DNA of 64,000 bases, taken from assembly GCF_963678635.1 (NCBI RefSeq), contig NC_087069.1, forward strand, positions 51,656,938-51,720,937, read 5' to 3'. The position numbers were made by a program, and so were the translations under genes. Below the pieces are notes generated by a model. That model did not search any database. It was not told the DNA's origin and saw only the letters and a list, made by a program, of their open reading frames with translations. The DNA comes from Symsagittifera roscoffensis. Lineage: Eukaryota; Xenacoelomorpha; Acoela; Convolutidae. This document shows, in pieces, positions 23,060 to 34,810 of this stretch; position 1 is the first letter of the stretch, and every line of letters begins with the position of its first letter.

Positions 23060-23970
23060 ATTCCAAAATATCTAATTTTTAAATTTTTAACGCTTCGTAA
23101 TCTGCAACTAATCCAGGTAAAATTATCATGATTCGACCAGACACTTTAAATTCGAGTAATATTTTAACAAAAGTCAAACTTCCATTTTTGTTTGTTTACG
23201 TCGCGACCTGACTTATCTTATCAAACTGCTTGAATTATCTTATCAAACTGCTTGAAACTAAGTTTGGTGTCGAAGTGAGTGCATTGTTTATTTCTGTTGT
23301 TTCCACAGAAACAAGCTACCACCCTTCATAAAAATTCTTATTAGTGTCCAGTGAAAACTAAACACAACAAAAATAAACATGATTAGTTAAAAGCATCGCA
23401 GTCTTTCAAAATGTGTTTCGCTTAGTAAACTTTTTATTTTGTACTTTCGTACTGAAGTTTTGAGCTTTTGACTTTAAGACTGCTCAATACTTATCCTTGT
23501 CTTATAATTGCTTTTTGTCACGCTGTCACACAGTAAACGTCCTTCAAACAGCTGACAATAAACAATGTTTTTTTTTCGGCTGTCTTAAATTCAGCTCAGA
23601 GCTAAGCAAGCTGTTGTACACTTCCGAGGTTAGCACTGATTTATTAACTGTTCTGAACTTATTGAGATTTGTCAAACAGTTAGCTGATGCCCCACCTAGC
23701 CTTAATAATTCTCTTTTTCATCCCAAAAACTTAAAACAGATCCTAAACACTGAATTCCAACCGATGCCCCAAATATATTCCTAATGTTCGCTAATCCTCC
23801 TCTGTAAGCCACAAGCAGATTAACTGACAAATAAAAAGTTGCTGATGATGCAAAATTAGCATGATGACTATTGTTATTGATATTTTGATGATGATTATCT
23901 ACTCCGTTCTTTGATGAAGTAATAGGAGGGAGCCCTTTTAGATCTTAGATCTCCCGTCCCCTTGATGATT
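23060..23970 (-). pseudogene. Unprocessed pseudogene copy of the MRG-like gene
   Basis: This stretch aligns with 45580-46670 in the same order and orientation, introns included. It holds the intron before the short exon, the exon with the VETTE motif, and the Asn/His/Ser-rich exon. The copied exon reads FSLDTNKNFYEGW followed by TAG, so it is interrupted. Retained introns mean it arose by DNA duplication, not retroposition. The downstream MRG exons were not found next to it. Confidence 0.8.
23213..23258. repeat. Short tandem duplication inside the pseudogene intron
   Basis: TTATCTTATCAAACTGCTTGAA occurs twice in a row with a one-to-two base spacer. It is not seen at the matching place in the parent gene. 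Confidence 0.6.
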
Positions 23971-23999
23971 ATTTTTCTTTCAATTGAGGCGCTGGAGAC

Positions 24000-26000
24000 A
24001 ACTAGTTTTTAATATTTTCGGTATAGTTTTCAACCTATGGTTTTCATAGTATAACAAACAACTATAGGATCAGAAAAGAAGTTTAATTTGTTGATAAAAT
24101 TTGATAAATTACTTCTGATAGATATAGGGACAATGACTTCAAAAAGTTAAAATAAACAAATCAAACGTCAGATATAATATATAATTGAACTTAGTAAACA
24201 GGTACTCAGAAAAGAAACATTGAACGCATAAAAATGGGAAAAAACTGGGCATTTAAAAAAAAAATCAACTTCCGAAATCAGAAGAAAAAAATAAATGGCC
24301 TTGAAACTCGTCGATTGTCTGGAACAACTTATGGCTGATATTTTTTTGAAAAAAAATATAACAGTTTGAGATAAATTAATCAATAGGTAAAACTTTTACT
24401 TCGCAAGGAAATTTCATAATTGAATTCCAGTTTCGAAACTAGAAGTCAGTCTTTATGACTAATTTACTTTAGCTGTTCAATAGTGGAGTTTGCTTTCCTT
24501 CAATCAAAAGAATTTAACGGATCAGAAAAAGCAACCAAAGGTCAAATGCAATTAATCATAATTGAATGTGAAAAAAAATGTTCGACTTTCATCGACTCTA
24601 GGTTCTTCGACTACGTTCATCGATTCTTAATAACAAAAATTTTTCTGGTAAGAGATGTTTCTGTTCTCCTTCGCTCAGTTTTTAAGAGAAATAATGTAAA
24701 GTTTCTTTGCAGCTATTAAAAGCAGTGAATCATATGTTTTATATTATTATAGATCAGTATTAGGACTTTGAACTGCATTTTTATAGCGACGAAACTTTTC
24801 AAAAAAGCTTTTTATAGACTGAATGAAGCGTGCATAATTATTTTCTTTCCACCCAGAGCGCCATACTTATAGCTTAAAATTAAAGCAAAATAAAGAAAAA
24901 AGCCGAGTTTCTTTTCTCTAATTGGATTAGGTGGATTTGGAATTTCTCAACTGGCTTTTGACAACAATTTCGAGTTTTATGAAAACAGGAAACTTTTCAT
25001 TGATAAAGCAAAAATTAAATTAAAGTTTATCTTAAGGAGTTGACCTTGAATTTTTTGAAAGCACTCCCATCAATGGCTCAACATAAATTTTAATTGTTGA
25101 TGAAATCATTTTAAACCATTTGTTTTGTAACAATAGCGTTACTGAAATATCGAAGTTCGATAACACTTAAGGTGAAGAATAACATGTTTCATCAAATTGG
25201 GGGGGGGGGGGGGCAGTGCCCAACCACAAACTACAAATATAGTTTTCATCACGACACAGAGAGCTGTTTTACGAATCAAAACTTTGAGTCAACACTTAAT
25301 CTTGGAACTCAGTTAAAAATATGGTTTCAAGATGCCGCATCTGTTCTTTATGGTTGATTACCTAATAGTCAAACTCAAACTATTCCAAATTCTTTGCAAA
25401 AATGTTCAAATCCAATTGAATCCCCAATCAAAAGAATGATAAAAATATGCCTCAGCTGGTCTGTATTTTTATTTTTAGTCCGATGAATAGTTCTTAAGCT
25501 CCAAAAACAGTTCGCATAATGTTTGGATTAATTTCAATCCATACTCAGTTTATCAACCACAAACTACCTTGACTAATAAACTGAAAACTGTTTAAAAGCA
25601 GTAAAAACAAGTAATGGTGCCAAAAAGGTTTCATTTAATTCATTGTACTGTAAGCACAAAGTTTAAAATAAGTTACAATCATTATTTTGTTGGATGCGTT
25701 GAGGAAATAACTTAATCAGTCAATAAACATCTTGTTAGATAATCGAAATACCATATATTTTAGTGTAGATTTTCTGTATGTGCTAAGAAAGAAGTATTTT
25801 AATTACTTCACACTTTTAGAAGCGATAGGGTTTCCACCTAATTTAGGAATATACAAGAATGCAGAGACGAATATCAGGGGAGGATAGATTACTTTCAAAA
25901 TCGAAAAACGCAAGACATAGCAGTTTGGATTCTAGGACAAGCTAGTGTATGAAAATTTGTTGATGTATGAGTTTGATTTTTGTAGATAATATTTAGATAG
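24000..26000. other. Host DNA without gene; contains a 16-base G run
   Basis: No supported gene. At 25199-25214 sixteen G stand in a row in otherwise AT-rich DNA, and a 61-codon open frame across it is chance. The remaining sequence is AT-rich with poly-A/T. Confidence 0.5.
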
Positions 26001-26039
26001 AGCAATTAATGGAATTAAAAAATTATTGGTATAGTTGAA

Positions 26040-28020
26040 AATTTTTCGGGATTTTTTTTGAGTTCAATAATAGAAAATAAAACATACCAAAGGAGAACTT
26101 TGTAGGCTTTCAAAAAATGCATTCTTGTCGAAACACTCTCATCAACTTTCTGGTTAAAGTTTGGGTTGATGAAGAAACAAGAAAAAAGCAGAGACATCAA
26201 AAAAGCTTACAAAAAAGCTTAAAAAACAATTTAGTTTTTTCAACAATGAGTGCCAACAAAAATGTTGTCGGAGAGAACTGTACGCTATTTTTAAAAACTC
26301 GGTAATTATTCTAAAGAAGAAAACTGTAGAAAGTTTTTGGCTATGGTACCTCAATTTTATCTCAGATCTTCAAAGGTTGAAATTTTTCCAAAAAAAATAC
26401 CAATCATGATTTTACGAAATGATTGAAGTTTTGGCAAACTCCTCAAAATAGAAGAAAATTAGCGTAACTCTAATTGAAAAAAAGCCTGGGAAAAGCTAGA
26501 AATCAATCATTATATCATTTTTACATCTAATTTTCGGAAACCATTGAACATTTTTTACTAAGTTTTCTAAATATTATCCCGAAAAAAATTCAAGACTCAT
26601 TAAAAAAATCTCTTCCGTAACAAAACACTTGATGGGAAAAAGGAAGCATGTAGTTTCAAAAACGCCAGAACAGTCACTGTATCAAACTTAAGCAAGTTTA
26701 CACCCTTAAATGGTAGAAAACGATCCGAAGATAAAACGAAGATTGAACCGATGTATTTTGAACCAGGGTTGTATTAGAGAATCGTTGATGTTTTTGTGGC
26801 CATGGATGAAATATTCGTAAACGTCTAGTTGCACATAATTTTGAATGTTAAGAACTTTATGTATTAGAAGGAATGATTACCCCGAAGATCGTTTACCTGA
26901 CTTTTTTTCAGCACTTATCCTTCAAAGCGCTGACTTGGAAAAACTTTTGACTATTAAGCTTAATGCAAAATCAGTTTGAGATGTAAATTTAGAGCTTGCT
27001 TGAATTCAATAAATGGCAATTAAATGAACTAGAGGCATTTTGCAGGCTTCCAAGAAGATGATTTTCGGTCAAAACAATCTTGTCAAGTTTCTCGTTAAAA
27101 TTTGGGTTAATGATGGATTCAAAAATGGAGGATATTTCAAACAAGCTTGCATTAAAAACAATGGAATAACTCAACAATGAGTAATATCAAAGCTACATTA
27201 TCGGAGAGAGCTGTACAAAATTTAAACAAATTACTAATTTTTTAGAGAAGACCATCATGGAAAATCGATTGCTAAGGTACCTCAATTTGTGTCTCGATAG
27301 AATTTATAAAACAATAGATTCATTGACATATTAACTAGAGAAAAAAACAATTTTATCTCAATTCTGTACTATTGATCTCTGGAATACATTTGAGAACAAC
27401 AATTCAATGTTTGCGATGAAGTGAGATTTTAAAAGGTTCAAAATTTTTTTCCAAAAAAAATTGAAACCACGATTTTACGACATGATTGAAGTTTTGTAAA
27501 AGTCTTGGAAAAGTTTTGGAAAAGTCTCAAAAATCGACATTTTGTCGAAAATATCAGAATAGAAGAAATTCCTGGAAATTTCAATTGAAAAAAGCTTAGG
27601 AAAATCTAAAAATCAATCATTATATCATTGTTACATCTAAAGTTCAGAAACCATTGACTTTTTTATACAAAAGTTTACTATAAACTGTCTTTAGAAAAGT
27701 CAAGGCACATTTAAAAAAACTCTTTCGTAACAAAACACTTGAAGTGAAAATGGGAGATTGTAGTTTCAGAAATAGCAGAAAACTCACTTTATCAAAATCT
27801 TACTGCGGCCAAATTTTTACCTTTAAATGGCAGAAAAGGAAGATTGAACAAATGTATTTTGAACCAGCGTTGTATTATGTATCGTTGATATTTTTGTGGC
27901 CATTGATGACAAATTCAAGAACGTCTAGTTGCACACGAAAGTTGGTGTTACGAAAATCATGATTACCCAGAATATAGACGTTCATTTACATGAGGGTTAT
28001 TCAGTATTTATCCTTCCAAC
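26040..28020. repeat. Tandem segmental duplication, two diverged units of about 1 kb
   Basis: Unit 1 is about 26040-26950 and unit 2 about 26990-28020. Matching landmarks include GTTTGGGTTGATGAAG against ATTTGGGTTAATGATG, TGTCGGAGAGAACTGTAC against TATCGGAGAGAGCTGTAC, and GTATTTTGAACCAG followed by GTTGTATTA in both. On the minus strand both units encode an INPNFN-K-D phrase in short frames, so a decayed exon may be part of the unit. Strong divergence shows the duplication is old. Confidence 0.75.
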
Positions 28021-28099
28021 TGCTGACTAGAGTCATAACTTGTTGTAAACTTAAATCAAAATCAGTCAGGAGTAAAAGTGAGTGGAAAAATCACCCTAT

Positions 28100-30370
28100 T
28101 CTCGTTATCTTTTCGACGATATGAAATTAAAATCTCTGATGTTATACAAGGATGTTTAAGAAAAGAGTATAGTCGGTGATAGAGAAACTCCTTTATTGCG
28201 TTGTATACCTCTTGTTTCCAAAAATCGAAAATCCACGCATCAGTACTTAACTTATCAGTTCTATATAAAGCTACAGTTTGGAAAGGAGAAATAATTTCTA
28301 ACTTATGGAAGTAGAATTAAGAGATTCTAAATGCAAAACAAATTATTTGTATCCGAAAGATTTCAACGAGTTACTATTTTAAATTCTGAAAACTCATATA
28401 CTCATTTTTGAAATACACTTCATAGAAACTGGTCTGCCAAGAAGTCCCAAATTTTGTTGACATGCCAGACACCGTGGAAATGTATTTGGTGTCATTGCAA
28501 AATTGTGTGATAACTTCAACACCATTCACTTTAAAAAAAGTTGCTGCTACAGAGATTGGTGAAGTTGTTTATGAACGCGAAAAAGTTTTGCAACAAAAAC
28601 TTTGGGAGATATTGTTTTTAAAATCTTATTGCAACAATGTTTTTGGTCGAAAACTTTCAAATTGAGTCAAAAGGTGTTAATTGCACAAGCAAAAAAACAG
28701 CTGAAAAAATCTCAAATTTTTTTTTGATATTTTTTGTGATATTTTTTTGACAGCCTTTGCCCACATTTCAAATGCGGGTCAGATAAAACGTTTAATTTTA
28801 AATCTGAAAAACGCCGAGATTAAATTGGGAAATTATTGTTTTTAAAAGAAATTTGTTTAAGAATGAATACATACAATGAAACAACAAATTTTTCAAGCAT
28901 GGAATAATAAAAAACCTGGTAAAGCAATCAAAACTAATCAGTAGTCGTCCCACTCAAAACAAATAAAAATAAATTAAATGAACATAAACAGCCAATTTAG
29001 TTTTGATTCTGTTCAAAGAAACAAGCTGGAATTATAAACTGATGAGCCACTATTTTTTCGAGACTACTTGTATTCATTCAGCTGTCTGAAAACTACTGTA
29101 ACTTTTCTCATAACTTAAACAGAGGCGAAGCAGAGCTTCGCACCACTTGTGATGCAAAATTTAGAAGTCAAGAAAAAATATCAAAAAATTACTTTACGAA
29201 ATTATTGCAAATAAATCTTTTTTAATTTATGAAAGCAAAGAAAGCCGCCTACGTCCAACATACTTTTCAAACCTTCCTGCTATGCATCGAAAAATTCCGA
29301 AGACACGTGATCACCACTTATTCTGGTTTAATTTTTGAATAAGTAAATGAAAATCACATAAATGCCGAACACGTTACTAAAGTTTTCAAAATCCTAGAAA
29401 ACTTAAAAAATCTAAAACAATTCAAAAACTCAAAATTTATTTTTATGAGTTGAACCAAAATCAAACAGAAAAAAAACCAACGAAACAAAAAAAACTGGAA
29501 AACCGCCAATTTTCTTTTCCAAAAAAAATCCGACCAGACTAGACCAACGAATTCTTTTGAACTTTTTATAGAGAAATGTAGCCCGAAACCAGATCAAAAT
29601 CAAATAAACGTGAGAAAAAAATTAGTAAAACTGTATAAACAGCGAACAAAAAAAATGAAAAAAAAAAAACGATAAATTCGTCTTTGCAATTTTGATCAAA
29701 AGTTATCGTAAATATTGATATTGAAACATTCTGATTAGATAGCACTTAAAACTTACCTTGTTCACATTTTAATTTTTTAATTCAGTGAAACTACACAAAA
29801 ATGAAGAAACAAAAAATTAGCGAGAAGCAACTGAAATTGACTTTGCAAAACGATGAACTCGATCAGAAATTTTAATTTAATTTATCGAATAATTTGAATT
29901 TAATTGTTCCTGTTTGCTGACATTTCAGGGTTGCTTGCTTCTCATTTGTCAATTGAAACAGCTAACCTTCAAAACAATTTGAGCTAAGAACAATGTGAGC
30001 ATTTTTTCATTTGTTGTTGAAAAACTCCTAAAAAAAGCAAACAAAGTTTGCGAAAATACAGGAACTCAAATAACTACACCAAAAAATATTTAAAAAAAAA
30101 CAGCTGGTTCAAGAAACAGAAGCATTAGAGGTTAAAGCCGATTAAAACCAAAATTAAAGCAAAAACGAAAAAATATATAGATGTAATTTTTTTTTCAAAA
30201 AAATCGGGGAAAGTGATTTAAATTTGACCTAAACATCTGAAACTTCAATCAATTCTACAAGAACCAACAAAAGTAATCGAAAAAAAAATCATTCGGAAAC
30301 TGAGCCGACGGAGTTAGAGTCGATACTCAATTGTAGAAAAAAAATGTCGACATTTTTTGCAAAAAAAATG
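28100..30370. other. Host DNA without gene; partial copies of other repeats
   Basis: Around 28900-29115 the sequence matches 33180-33360 and so is a third, partial copy of the block duplicated at 30.7 and 33.3 kb. The dispersed hairpin motif follows at 29120-29155. A 67-codon frame at 28462-28665 is unsupported. Confidence 0.45.
29120..29155. repeat. Dispersed hairpin motif, copy 2
   Basis: Core GGCGAAGCAGAGCTTCGC followed by ACCACTTGTGATGC. The arms GCGAAGC and GCTTCGC pair perfectly. Confidence 0.65.
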
Positions 30371-30375
30371 CTCTT

Positions 30376-30684
30376 AAAGTAACTCATAACAGGCACACAA
30401 AGTCAATACCTGGCATGCACAAAATACATTTACCTCTGCAGTCAAACACATGCAAATTCTTGTGCAAGTTCTGTGGACAAAGTTGTCTACGGGAAAAAAA
30501 GTCTGGTACCCGATTGCAATACCCTTTCTTATCGGAAGGGTATTGCAACTGGGTACTAGATTTTTTTCCCGTAAACAACTTTGTTTATAGAATTTGCATG
30601 CAAATCGCACGTGTTTACTGTAAAGGCAAACGTAGTGCGTGCATGTTAGGAGTGGGCCTTGTGTGTCTCTTATGAGTTCCTTTG
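30376..30684. mobile_element. Hairpin (foldback) MITE, about 0.3 kb
   Basis: The sequence is an inverted repeat over nearly its whole length. It begins AAAGTAACTCATAACAGGCA and ends TCTCTTATGAGTTCCTTT. The arms meet near 30535 in ACCCTTTCTTATCGGAAGGGT, which is itself a stem-loop. Because of the symmetry, open frames on both strands give similar products (ending GVGLVCLL and GIDFVCLL) and are not genes. It is inserted at the left border of the duplicated block at 30.7 kb. No transposase is present. Confidence 0.85.
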
Positions 30685-30699
30685 ATAGTGTTTTCTGTG

Positions 30700-32190
30700 C
30701 CATAAAGTCGGTATTTTTTCGGCACTTAAGTGAACAAGCTTTAAAATATTTTAAGTTTCATTTGATGAGCTCAATTGTTGGCCTCGTTAACTTTTTGGGA
30801 CCATAATTATCCGCATGTTTATAGACATCCTTTCAGGTTCGAATTTTGATTGCATTTTTGATCATCTCTTGTTTTTTGTTTATTCGGACATCAGCAAATG
30901 TCAAAAAACTACAAATGTATTTTTTTATCAAATTACTAAGATTGCAAATTGACTTTTAAACCTTTTCCAGTTTTGTTCTCGGTCTAAAACATTCAAGATG
31001 CCGTTCGGAAAAACTTTAACAAGATTTTCCTCTCCTTTTGTCAGTTGTTTATTAAGAAATTTTGCTCGGTAGTGATAGAATTTGCTTATGGCTCTAATCC
31101 AAGGTGCTGTAATTTAGTTACCACAATGCTGAATCTGGAAGCGCTTCACTTTTTGGGCTACTCCCCTGACAAGGAATTTTCTTAAGCTAAGCGCTATCAA
31201 TAAATGGTCCAATTCTGCCTGATTTTTTTTTAATAACTTTTTCTTTGTTTTCGAAGATTCAATACCGGTTGGCTAATATCAATAGCTTAGAGCAGAGCAA
31301 TTGAGCCAAATACTTGGGCTGACGAAAACGTTTTCAAGGAGATCAATTAGCTTCTTAAAATCTGTATAGCCGTAAAAATTTTCGGTTCCCGTGTAGTCGA
31401 AACTGTGATTAAAGGTGCAACTCTCAAGATACAAGGAGCATATTTTGGACACAAAAACTATTTTGCACGTATTTCAAGTTTTCGAAAACTGAGCTATTCC
31501 AAAACATTAAAAAGACACTACATTGGGGTAATTGTTTGCAACAGAAGCAAAAGTCGGAAAAACTCGGCTTTAAGCAGTTTTTTGGCGCAGACTCCCAGCC
31601 TTTTTTAGGACAGTTATTTAACAGTCCATTTATTTGGCCATTTATACCGAGCAATTTTCCAGACTTTAAAAAGTCAAGTTCGGAATAAGCTCTTTCTGGA
31701 ACGTTTACTTTAGACTCTTCTTTTTGGGGTTGTTTTTTTAATGGGTTAGTTTTAATCCATATAATTTACGTCTATTTCTCACCCGCATTTGAAAAAGTTT
31801 TTCTATTGATTTGCTCCTGGTTTGCACCAGCATTTGAGAACTTAGAGTTTTTTAACCCACTTAAATTTTTTCAGGACTTCATGCCTGACCACATTCACTT
31901 CGTTTTAGCAATCTTTTAAATATTCGTAATCTTTGAAGCGTTTCACAGCTTCAACTGATTGAAGAAAGACACATGTGATCAATAGAACAATACAATTGGG
32001 TTCAAGTATTTGATTAGTTTTGATTTCAATTTCTAGCTGCAATATATCTGTTTATTAATTATACAATTTTTGTTTAAATTATTGAGAAAATCTCGCTTTT
32101 CTGTAGTTTTTTCAAAAAACTTTATCAACTGTAAGTTTTTACTATTCTTCATAGAATGATTTGATCAATAGCCGTTTGTTTGTGGCGTTT
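30700..32190. repeat. Duplicated block, unit 1 (about 1.5 kb)
   Basis: Aligns in the same orientation with 33330-34810. Shared landmarks include TCTAATCCAAGG-GCTGT, GAGCCAAA, TTTTCGAAAACTGAG, CACCCGCATTT and CATAGAATGA. The two units differ by many substitutions and indels. No frame stays open in both, so the block is not obviously coding. Confidence 0.8.
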
Positions 32191-33329
32191 ATAACTCCAA
32201 TATCAAAAATTTCTTATGGAACAGTTCGAGAAAACTATATTCTATTTTTTAATTTTTGCTTTGCTACGGGATGCAACTGAGCTGTTGCCGTGTCCATAAT
32301 TTAGTGGAAAACGTTTACAACAGAAAAAATTTTTGAGTTTTTACTTAGAATTAAAAAATCGAAAGGAGAAAGGAAAAAAAAGTCAAAATTCGAAAATGAC
32401 AATTTCGGAACAGATGCTGTAAAGTTTTCCGAATTATCTTTTCGTCTTAAAATCAAGTTTTACAAAAAAAATTCTCCTGGAAGTAATTGCAAATTGAGAG
32501 ATAATCTCTAGAACAACACGAAATGCATGAGTGTAAATGGGTTTCTTATATTAAATATTTTTTTTCAACAAGTCTTGTATCGGAGTTTTTGAAAAAATGA
32601 AACCGCAATGCCATTATGAAACATTCGTCTTTCAATTTTGCTGGAAAGAGAGAAGTTTTTTCTTTTTTTTCTGTTTCAAGTCATACAAATTGTTTGCAGA
32701 GATGGATAAATTGTCACTAGTATCGGTTATTAAAAGAAGTCCCGAACTAAGTTTCAAAAGTCTTTTGGGTCATACCCGGATGATAAATTCCCTCTAGTTT
32801 CGAAAGATTTGTAGGCCATCCTCAACTCGGCTCCAAGCAATGACAGAGTAGATAATTGGGTTGTGATTGCACAATTACGCAATTATTTTAGTTTTGCTGA
32901 TTCTGTAGAAAAAGTTATGCATCTAGTGCTAACTAAAAAGCGGCAGTAATAGACCCAAGTTAAGCATTATCGTTCCTCAAATTATTAAATTTGAGGGCTA
33001 AAATTGTGAAACTTCAAGCTATTTTGTTTTGTAGTGTGCAAACTTAGTGGTCTAAAACTACGTTGCTAATTCATGATCACATAATGGTATGAACAGGCTT
33101 CAAAATTCCAATTCTGATTCTTAACAAGGACTTTACTTGTTTACAAAAACTTATAGCAACAAACTGTTTGCTCCAAGCACATGTCATCAAAGCAATCAAA
33201 TCTAATAGGTAGTCAACTCACTCAAGCCTATTCAGATTAATCCAAACTTACTTAAGCAGCAGTTTTTGAATCAAATGAGCAATTTTTTCTTTGAAAAAAA
33301 AACTATTTTTCATTCAGTCATTTTAAAAC

Positions 33330-34810
33330 GAGCATAAGTTTTCTCATAACTAATGATACACTAAAACAAGCTAATTTTAGTTGAGTTTCACTTGATTTCC
33401 ACAATTGTTAGCCCCATAATTTAAGTGTGACAATAAGTACCAGCATGATTATAGACATAAGTTTAGTTTCGAGTTACTTGTTTGTTGTTTGCCTTTTTTC
33501 CCTATGTTTTGAACATCGTTTATTTGTCGTTGATTCGGATATCGGCAAATACCGAATAACTACCACATTGTTTCTTCATCGATCGACTCAGAACGCAGGT
33601 TGACTAAAAAACCTTTTCCTTTTTTATTCGCGGTCTGAAACATTCAAGTTCGCGTCGGAAAATTATGCCTTCTTTATTCTCAGTCTGAAGCCTTCAAGTT
33701 CGCGTCGGAAAAATATGAAGTATTTTCCTTCAAAAATTTTGCTTTTTGCTCTAATCCAAGGCGCTGTGATCAAGTGATCATCATGCCGAATCTAAATTTT
33801 GTCTATTCCCGTGACAAGGACTATTGACGAAAAAAATTTCGTGCTGAACGAGTTCGCCAAACAGTCCAAATCTGACAGGCTTTTTAATTATTTTATAGAT
33901 TTCATATAATCAATGTTTATTAGCCAACACAGTCAGTTTAGGGCAACTGAGCCAAAAAATTAAAAGGTGAAAACATTTTTTACGGAAAGCCGAACAGCTT
34001 TTTAAAATCCGGAAAGTTGCAAGACTTCTTGTTAACGTAAAGTCGGAAATGTAATGAAAGGCCCCAAGCCTTAATAACAAAGCATTTAATTTGGACTCAA
34101 AACTATTTCGTACGTTGTTGGGGGATTTCGAAAACTGAGATATCTCAAAACACAATTAAGGCATTACATTGGGTTGATTGTTTGTGACAGAGGCAGAAGC
34201 AAAAATAGAAAAAACCAGGTTTTGTGCACTTTTTTGGCGCAAGCACTCAGCTCTTTTCAAGTTATTTTTTAACAGTTGCTATGTTTGGCTATTTATACTG
34301 AGCAATCTGTGGGATTTCTGAAAAAAAAACGAGTTCGGAAAAAAGCTTTATCTGGAGCGTTTACTTTCGACTCATCTGGTTTTTTGGAACGTTTTTTTTT
34401 TTATTATGGAAATATTTTTTTTCCATTTAGTTAATGTTCATTTCTCACCCGCATTTTTTGAAAGAACGTTTTGTATTGATTGGCTCTTTGTTTGCTCCAG
34501 TATGTGATAACTTTGAGGTTCTAGGCCAACTTTTTCTTCCGCAGGATTTCCTGCCTGACTATATCCACTTTGTTTTGTCAGTCTTTTTTTATTCTGTCGT
34601 AACCCTTGAAGGGTAACAATAATTGACTTCATTGATTTTTTTAGATTTGAATTTCTATCTATAATATGTCTGTTTACTCATTTGTCAGTTTTTTTTTCGT
34701 TAAATTATTAAGTCTTTCTTTTTCTAGTGTTTTTTAAAAATCTTTACCAAATGTGAATTCAACCATTATTCATAGAATGACACAAAAAAGAGCAGGTTGT
34801 TTTTTTCTTA
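33330..34810. repeat. Duplicated block, unit 2 (about 1.5 kb)
   Basis: Second copy of the block at 30700-32190. Inside it near 33630-33720 the phrase TTCAAGTTCGCGTCGGAAAA occurs twice about 60 bases apart, a local duplication not present in unit 1. The palindromic MITE beside unit 1 is absent here, so it inserted after the duplication or at the border of it. Confidence 0.8.

Noticed and set aside
30374-30703. Open frames on both strands in the palindrome
   Set aside because: The two products resemble each other only because the DNA is an inverted repeat.
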